From: Pseudisothecium myosuroides
Taxonomy: Eukaryota; Streptophyta; Bryopsida; Hypnales; Lembophyllaceae
Length of the DNA stretch: 64,000 nt
Assembly (NCBI GenBank): GCA_951799445.1
Contig: OX637296.1
Coordinates: 8,060,001-8,124,000, forward strand
Direction: 5' to 3'
The position numbers were made by a program, and so were the translations under genes. Numbering within the stretch: the first letter of the stretch is position 1; each line of letters starts with the position of its first letter. This document shows positions 58,101-64,000 of this stretch, one piece after another. Below the pieces are notes generated by a model, which saw only the letters and a program-made list of their open reading frames with translations, was not told where the DNA came from and searched no databases.

Positions 58101-59617
58101 AGCCAATGGCTGAAAATTCGACAAGAAGGGCAAACACAATGTAATCTTCAAGATCCTATTGTTGGATTTTGAAGATGAGGTACCCAAAATGAAATTTGGA
58201 AGGATTAGCTTTGGTTGTAAGACAAAATGTCATTATCTTTGGCATTATGACCACTAATGGCAAACAATATCACGGTTATCAAAATGGGGCCGGTGACCAC
58301 CCCTGAAACGAACACCTATGGCACATTCTCTCCAGAGAACATACACTGCTAGAGGTGTCACCAGCACAGCCCCCAATCAACACTTCTGCCAGGCACTACG
58401 TTGCAAATTAATTTCGGTAACTTATTTTCGATAGATACTCAGTTGCAAATTATTTTCGATGTCCATATCCTTGATCGCCATTCCTAGTCCATTGCAGAGA
58501 AATAACTCAATTCCTTTAGTAGATTGCATTAAATTAAGAGCTTCTTCATATTGCGTCCCACCTTGAGTGATGAGCGACTGACGGAGTGACTCCAACATTA
58601 CGTACCTCAATTAAGAGGGAGACTCTACTTTTTAATTTCTTAACTTCTACTAAATTGTAGGATGATTGAATGTGGGGTAACGCTTAAAGTTTACCGAGGG
58701 CATCCTCCATGCACCCGCTATAGTTGGCCTCGAAAGCAAATCAATGGTGGACCTTCTCTGCTAGTTTTGTGATAGAGAACCTTCACTATCGATTTGCTGT
58801 AGAGGTCTATTATACAAGGTTGCATTGAGGATGGCCTTGCATATAAATAGTCAGTGCAAAGAAGAACTTACAAGTAGCTGAAGGTCACCGCGGACGCCAG
58901 CAACCTCGCAGGCATATCCAACGCACTAAACACACTCAGCTCATACGGTTGCTTCTCCTGTGGCAACCTCCCCAGCAACCTCGCAGTAGGACCAGCCTCC
59001 ACATACGAATGAACCTTGCGCAACACCTTCGGCAGCAACAGCCACGCCGCCAAGGCAACGCAAACCGACGATGTGACCGGCACCACCAATCCCGCCACAC
59101 CCCCACCAGAAGGATCCATCCAATTATCCACAGAGGGGAACATCTTCGCCGCTGCTTCACGGGAGCTATCAATCACAACGTTCGCAGCGTTCCGAGCACT
59201 CTCGGCAAGAGACCCCGCTGTGTTTCCACTGACGCCGTTAGATAAACCTGGTTCCGGAACAGCCGCAGGTGGGGCAACAGCGTCAACATCTTTGGCACTT
59301 GAAGCAAAACCTCGCGGTAGGGTTTGGGAAAGCCAAGGACTTCGCAAGCCTCCATGAATCCCTTCACTGCGAGCTCGAACGCTCCACGAATTTGAAGAAT
59401 CAGAACGTCCTCGGGGATGCCTTACTGGGGATATTGAGGATGAGAAGGTGTGTGTGGGAGGCAGGGAATTTTGAGGATTGCTGTGGTGACGAATTGGAGA
59501 TGGTTGTGACGTTGCGAGGAGGAAACGCAACCGGGGGGAGTGATCCAGAGGGGAAAGTAGTGCTGTGGGGGGAACCTTGACGTAGCGAGCCATACCGGTG
59601 ATCGCACCTTTGATCAT
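55133..59617 (-). CDS. MscS-like mechanosensitive ion channel, mitochondrial MSL1 type
   Basis: Six exons join in phase: 59617-58872, 57794-57517, 56902-56802, 56636-56529, 55707-55489 and 55219-55133, giving 512 aa (Arabidopsis MSL1 is of similar length). The N-terminal 110 residues are rich in Arg, Ser and His with few acids, as in a mitochondrial targeting peptide ('SQTLPRGFASSAKD'). Hydrophobic segments follow near residues 180-205, 240-260, 275-290 and 310-345. The pore helix and MscS core read 'AEACGVAVQSILTVGGIGG' then 'ATAFAARDLLGNMLSGVSLQ' and 'FSRPFTVGDS', followed by the beta domain 'GQVVEMGLHTTQLLNSDKF' and 'VPNSFFSNQ'. Such channels open under membrane tension; the mitochondrial plant form is tied to redox and membrane-potential control. 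Intron 4 contains a piggyBac-like element, and tandem repeats lie directly upstream of the start. Confidence 0.93.
55736..56300 (+). mobile_element. Family B piggyBac-like element in MSL intron 4
   Basis: Starts CCCCTAAAGGACCAGGCG after TTAA (55732-55735) and follows the 37167-37722 copy for about 560 bases (TTGAACAAC, GCATATTTTCATCCAT, AAAATGACCCTTCAAAAACG, TTCACAATTTTGGAAATCTG). The right terminus has decayed to TGGTCTTTATTCAC. It is inserted opposite in sense to the gene and should be spliced out. Confidence 0.7.
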
Positions 59618-59646
59618 GGCGATGATGATTCTAGCGCTTCACCTAC

Positions 59647-60405
59647 AGATTCCATCTCCGAAACTCAAGAATGGAAAAAATGGCAACTAGATGACCAAAA
59701 TCACACATAATAAAAGCAGCGCATCTTTGTTTTCCACCGATATATGAATAGCCCCTGATATATGAAAAGCCTCTAAAATTCTAACCAAATTCTCCACCAA
59801 ACTTTTAACCAAAACTCTCAAACAAGACTGCATCGCCACGACTGACCGATTGGAGCTCTGCATCATCGGTACCCCTAAACCTCAACGGTAGCAACAACAC
59901 AAAGTGATCACCCACATTGCACCAATTCCATCTCGAAAACCAAAACCATTTTCCAGTTCAAGAATGGCCAAAATCATACATTATACAAACAACGCATCTG
60001 CCATCCACTCAAAGAACAACCCAAAATTCTCAGCCAAAATTTCTACCACAATCTCAAGCAAAAGTCTCAACCCAGATTGCGTCGTCACAATTCACCTATT
60101 GCAGCTCTGCTGCACCATCGTAAACCCTAAACCTCAAGAGCAGCAACAAACCAAGGCGATCACCCACGTTCCCCCAATTTCATCTCCAAAACCCAAACCC
60201 ATTGTCCAGTTCAAGAATGGCAATCACATGCTCAGTCACACGTCCGAACAACACACCCACTCAAGTAGACATAACCCCTAAATTCTCAGCCAAACTCTCA
60301 ACCAAGCTTTCAACCAGAATCACAACCAAAATTGCGTTCCCACAATTCACATGTTGGAACTCTGCGCCATCGCCAGCCCTAAACCTCAGTAGCAGCAACA
60401 AACTA
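59647..60405. repeat. Three tandem units of about 250 bp upstream of the MSL gene
   Basis: Units start near 59647, 59922 and 60173. Each contains TTCCATCTC or TTTCATCTCC...AAACC, CAAGAATGG, AAATTCT(A/C)A(G/A)CCAAA, CTCTCAA/AATCTCAAGCAA, a TTGCGTC or CTGCATCG block, GAGCTCTGC or CAGCTCTGC, CCTAAACCTCA, AGCAACAA and GCGATCACC. The first unit starts only about 30 bases upstream of the MSL start codon, so the array overlaps its 5' UTR and promoter. AAACCCTAAACC (telo-box-like) is present in unit 2. Confidence 0.75.
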
Positions 60406-60768
60406 GCGATGCAAAGGAGAAACTCACCAAGGCACTTAGAATGCTCACCATTCAAGATTCTTGACGCAAACGTGAAGACAGTCAAAACCCCATGATCAAG
60501 ATCGATCAACACCCCGCCATCGCCAAATGCAAGAATCAAGAAGTTGAAGAATCCGACTCTTTCGTTTCAAGCATCTTCAGTTGAGAAGTGGAATCCACAC
60601 AACAGTGCCACGTGTCTGAAATCCAAGTGCGTTTGCCAGTGCGGATGCCAGATACATCCATCCAACGGATGAACGTGTGACATGTGGGATTATGGGTGGA
60701 CTTGCAGGTGCTCACGTGGGATTGGGTTAACCCCTAAGTTAAGTTAAATGCCCAAGGCCTTTTTTGAG

Positions 60769-61994
60769 GCGGGACGTTAAATCCTGCCAACCAAAATGGG
60801 GCCTACAGTGAAGTGTATATGTCAAGGTAGTGGAACCCGGTTGGGATCGCGGGTCCCGGGAAGCAGGTGCAGGACCGTGCCCTCGACGGAACTACAGGGT
60901 AGCGCCTCCCATAGAATTGCAAGACCGGAGTTGATTTTTGTTATTTTGTGGTCTTGCACAAAAAAAACACGACGACGATTTTAGGGTTTTAGGCGGCGGA
61001 TTAGGATTTAGGACAGCAGGTTAGTGTTTATGGAGTTTTTTTTTACGTCCTACGTGGCTAAGTTCTATTACAAATTCCATATGGATTGTTGTATTATCTA
61101 CCACCTTCATGTATATAAAGAACTTGTCTTTTCAATTCTTAATGCAAATTATAAATGGTTTTGAAGGAAAGTGAGAAGACTTTCAAAATGACAATTTAAT
61201 ATCTTGTCGAGAAAGAGAACGTCCAAACAATTTTTTCAACTTCTACTAAGACAATATTTGTGGCACAATTGAAAAAATGTTTTTCAAAGTTCTTGTAGGA
61301 CATATAAAATTCCACCCACATCCGTCTTTTAACCTTATTCTTAAAGACACTTTCATTGTTTTACAAGTCTTACATAGAAATGATAGAATAAACACTTCAG
61401 TTGTTTTAGAGTCATCAAATTTTTCATTTGAGGGGGTCATGTTGCTTACTTGCTTATACGTCCTACAAGAATTTTGAAAACATTTTCTCAATTGTGCCAC
61501 AAATGTTGTCTTAGTAGAAGTTGACTAAAATGTTAGGCGTTATCTTCCTTGACGGGATATTAAATTGTCATTTTGAATGTCTTCTCACTTTCCTTCAAAA
61601 CCATTTATGATTTGCATTAAGAATTGAAAAGACAAGTTTTTTATATACATGAAGGTGGTAGACGATACAACAATCCATGTGGGATTTGTAATAGAACTTA
61701 GCCACACAGGACATCAAAAAAAAACTCCCTAAACACTAACCTGCTGTCCTAAATCCTAATCCGCCGTCCTAAATCCTAAAACCGCCGCCTAAAATCCTAA
61801 AACCGTTGTTGCGTTCTTTTTGTGCAAGACCGCAGAACAACAAAAATCAACTCCGAGGCACTATCCTGCAGTCCCGTTGGGGGCACGGTCCTGCACCTGC
61901 TCCCTGGGACCCACAATTCCAACCGGGTCCCATTGCCCTAACATGCACAGTTCAGTGTAGGCCCCACTTTGGTTGGCAGGATTTAATGTCCTGC
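60769..61994. mobile_element. Mutator-like foldback element with 9-bp target duplication
   Basis: 1226 bp beginning GCGGGACGTTAAATCCTGCC and ending with the near complement GGCAGGATTTAATGTCCTGC. The inverted arms continue inward for some 500 bp (shared TTGATTTTTGTTATTTTG region, CTACCACCTTCATGTATAT, TTTTGAAGGAAAGTGAGAAG, TTGTGGCACAATTGA) and nearly meet around 61312-61455. TTTTTTGAG lies directly outside each end (60760-60768 and 61995-62003), a perfect 9-bp target duplication. Long TIRs with 9-bp duplications are typical of Mutator-like elements. There is no transposase. Each arm carries a TATATAAAGAACTTG or TATATAAAAAACTTG motif that could act as a TATA box. Confidence 0.85.
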
Positions 61995-62003
61995 TTTTTT
62001 GAG

Positions 62004-62293
62004 TTTCTTGGAATTTGAACAAAAAGTCAACATTATAAGTCTCATCAATTTTTTTTAGAATTGTAAAAAATTGTACAATTCCATAGATTAAGTTAGGTTG
62101 TGAGTGTTTGTTTGTTTTGTTTTGCTTGTTTTATTTGTTAATCCTTGATGACTCAAACGACCATTTTTTGGTCATTGCCCCTCTTTTTTGAACTTCCTGT
62201 TTTCAAATTCTGATTTTTTTTCAAAATAAAAATTATTTCTAAAAGATAGACTGCGTTTTAAATTCAATGGTAGTAGTTTCATCAAATTCCAAG
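62004..62293. other. Short spacer between transposable elements
   Basis: This is the right-hand continuation of whatever the Mutator-like element inserted into. The left part begins TTAACCCCTAAG at 60727, so the target was probably another TTAA-type element. No coding sequence. Confidence 0.4.
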
Positions 62294-62297
62294 TTAA

Positions 62298-63223
62298 CCC
62301 CTAAAGAACCGTTGTCCCTTTGGGGGACAAATGGGATTTCGGGCAAGTACCTACGGGCTGAAATTTTGTCCTGATTTTTTGAAACTTTAATTGAAGATAG
62401 AAAAACTGATAAGCTTTGTGGGAATAGTATTTTTTTCAAAATCGGTCCCCGGGAACAACAATTATGACCAAATAAGCTCAAAACAGGGGACATGGGGCAA
62501 TTTGGGCAGCAAAAATTTGAAGAAATTTGAAAAAAAAAATTTTAAATTTTTTCTCATAGATTGTATTTTTGTCTATCTGGAAAGCTTTGATTCATTTCAT
62601 TTGGATTTGTTATGAAAAAGTTATGGACATTCTTGTTTTTTAGGTAGTTAAAGCATCTTCTTGAAAAAAAAAACTTGTAGGATTCATTTCTGAATGCAAT
62701 TTTTCAAATTTTTCAGATTTTTTTTTTGCATGGTTTAGTTTACTTGCTAGAACAATCTCACCATTGGGATTAGTGCATTTTAATTCCATCTAAAATATAT
62801 GAATATTTTAGATTTTCCTTCTATCTTGTACCTACTTCTACTTAACAATTTTTTTAGGAATGATAATTAAGTTTTTTTGAATTTTTTTTTTTTTCCTAGA
62901 CTCTCAACTCAATTCTCCACTATAAAGATTTAAATCTCAAAACGCTGTAGTGCAAAAATTTTAAGTTAAAAATGTTTAAAGTCAAAAAATCTGGTCCCGC
63001 AATGTGCTGAAAAACTTGTTTTTTTCACTTTAAATGCAGATATCTTGCAATCTGTGCGGTCAAAAATTTTGAAATTTTTTCCACACATTCTCATACCAAT
63101 TAGGTGTAAGATCCTACGGTTAGATGTGAAAAAAAAACAATTAAATATTTTTTTTACTCTTTGCTATAGAAATGGCAGTTTTGAGTGTTTTTTGGCAGAA
63201 AATAGGCCTCGGAACTTCAGGGG
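62298..63223 (+). mobile_element. Non-autonomous piggyBac-like element, family A copy
   Basis: 926 bp from CCCCTAAAGAACC to GAACTTCAGGGG with TTAA on both sides (62294-62297 and 63224-63227). The last 680 bases are very similar to 31592-32522. Near the left end, GTCCCTTTGGGGGAC forms a small palindrome. No coding capacity. Confidence 0.8.
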
Positions 63224-63227
63224 TTAA

Positions 63228-63795
63228 CCCTCGAGCGCTCCGACGTCCATTTTCTAGACGATGAACAGATTCAGATCCTTGTTTCTGTCTCATTCCTGCT
63301 TGGATGAAAGTCATCCTAATTTTGGGTGATACTTTATCAAGTTGTTGTCCTATCCATCGGTTGGATTTGGTGTTACTAGAATATATACATTTCTAAAATT
63401 ACAAATGTGGAAGTATGTCAAGTGGTCAATTTGCATTGACTTAGTTCAAAACTAGATGTGCAAAAATGAGGTCAAAGATGTAAAGGTCACAAAAATTTCA
63501 AAAAATCACCATATGAAGAGAACCTCATTTCAAATCCATTCCAACAAGTTTTACTCAAAAAATGATAATATTTTACTTGTAATTGAATTTAGAAGGAATT
63601 CTGAAATTTTCTTTTCAAAATTTATAGAAAAAGATTGGTGATAGCATTAGTAGATCTAACCGTACGGATAGAATTTAAAAATCAAAATCTACAGCTTTCA
63701 TTTGTATACCAATTCCAAAATATTCTTCCAAATTGTAGTTTATAATGTTTTTTCTCAAATCGTCAATTTTGGAGATGAATCCAGACGTTTAGGGG
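63228..63795 (+). mobile_element. Family B-like piggyBac-type element abutting the previous copy
   Basis: Begins CCCTCGAGCGCTCCGACGTC right after the TTAA that ends the previous element, and ends CCAGACGTTTAGGGG before TTAA 63796-63799. Body phrases (CTAACCGTACGGATAG, CAATTTTGGAGATG, CTCATTTCAAATCC) recall family B at 37167 and 55736, but it is well diverged. Confidence 0.65.
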
Positions 63796-63799
63796 TTAA

Positions 63800-64000
63800 G
63801 TATAAAACTGAGTTAAGAGGGTATTTGATGTGGGACTATTTACTATAATTATTGTATTTAAGATGACCATATTCTTACATAAAAAGCTACCAGGGGCATA
63901 TTTACAGTATTCTATGGTCTTTGTAAATTCATTCATGCGATTTTTTAAATGGGATTATCTTACATATAAAATTTAAGTGTCCAATTGACCAAGTGGTAGT
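63800..64000. other. AT-rich tail of the window
   Basis: About 200 AT-rich bases with no recognisable feature. Confidence 0.4.

Noticed and set aside
58949..59580. Plus-strand frames of about 100 codons
   Set aside because: They are antisense shadows of the first exon of the MSL gene, which has a clear protein match.
60760..62003. Plus and minus 60-85 codon frames inside the foldback element
   Set aside because: They mirror each other because the arms are inverted repeats; no protein similarity is evident.

Overview
This is nuclear plant DNA: multi-exon genes with GT-AG introns, long AT-rich repeat-filled spacers and plant-type protein families. A land plant is clear. A seedless plant (bryophyte or lycophyte) is only my impression from intron style and repeat content; no ribosomal or organellar marker is present to settle it.

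Four gene models can be built exon by exon. (1) A secreted serine carboxypeptidase-like enzyme on the minus strand (13377 to 7635, 8 exons, 484 aa, with Ser, Asp and His motifs). (2) The alpha-adaptin large subunit of the AP-2 endocytic clathrin adaptor on the plus strand (38297 to 49079, 27 exons, about 1060 aa). (3) A coiled-coil protein of unknown function on the plus strand (51731 to 54641). (4) An MscS-like mechanosensitive channel of the mitochondrial MSL1 type on the minus strand (59617 to 55133, 6 exons, 512 aa). They are unrelated housekeeping-type genes and show no sign of acting as a pathway. They sit in GC-richer islands.

The rest is mostly transposon-derived. A decayed piggyBac transposase lies at 6.1-7.3 kb. 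Several non-autonomous elements with CCCC...GGGG ends flanked by TTAA, the piggyBac hallmark, lie at about 31.6, 35.1, 37.2, 55.7, 62.3 and 63.2 kb, some back to back sharing one TTAA. A 1.2-kb foldback element at 60.77-61.99 kb has very long inverted repeats and a perfect 9-bp target duplication, as in Mutator-like elements. A second long-TIR family lies at 4.2 and 16.4 kb. A mariner-like MITE with TA duplication lies at 0.9 kb, and a further foldback element at 18.7 kb.

The most unusual locus is 20.6-25.4 kb. It is an intronless gene for an unrecognised protein of more than 1300 aa, with a Cys/His motif and a stretch that looks like an RNase H-fold transposase core. It is interrupted by seven in-frame stops, all TAG, by three one-base frameshifts (two at A-runs) and by a near-perfect 357-bp hairpin whose left arm still reads as coding. 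The pattern fits silencing by CHG methylation followed by CAG-to-TAG decay, perhaps driven by the gene's own inverted duplication. The piggyBac remnant and a fragment at 26.5 kb show similar stops.
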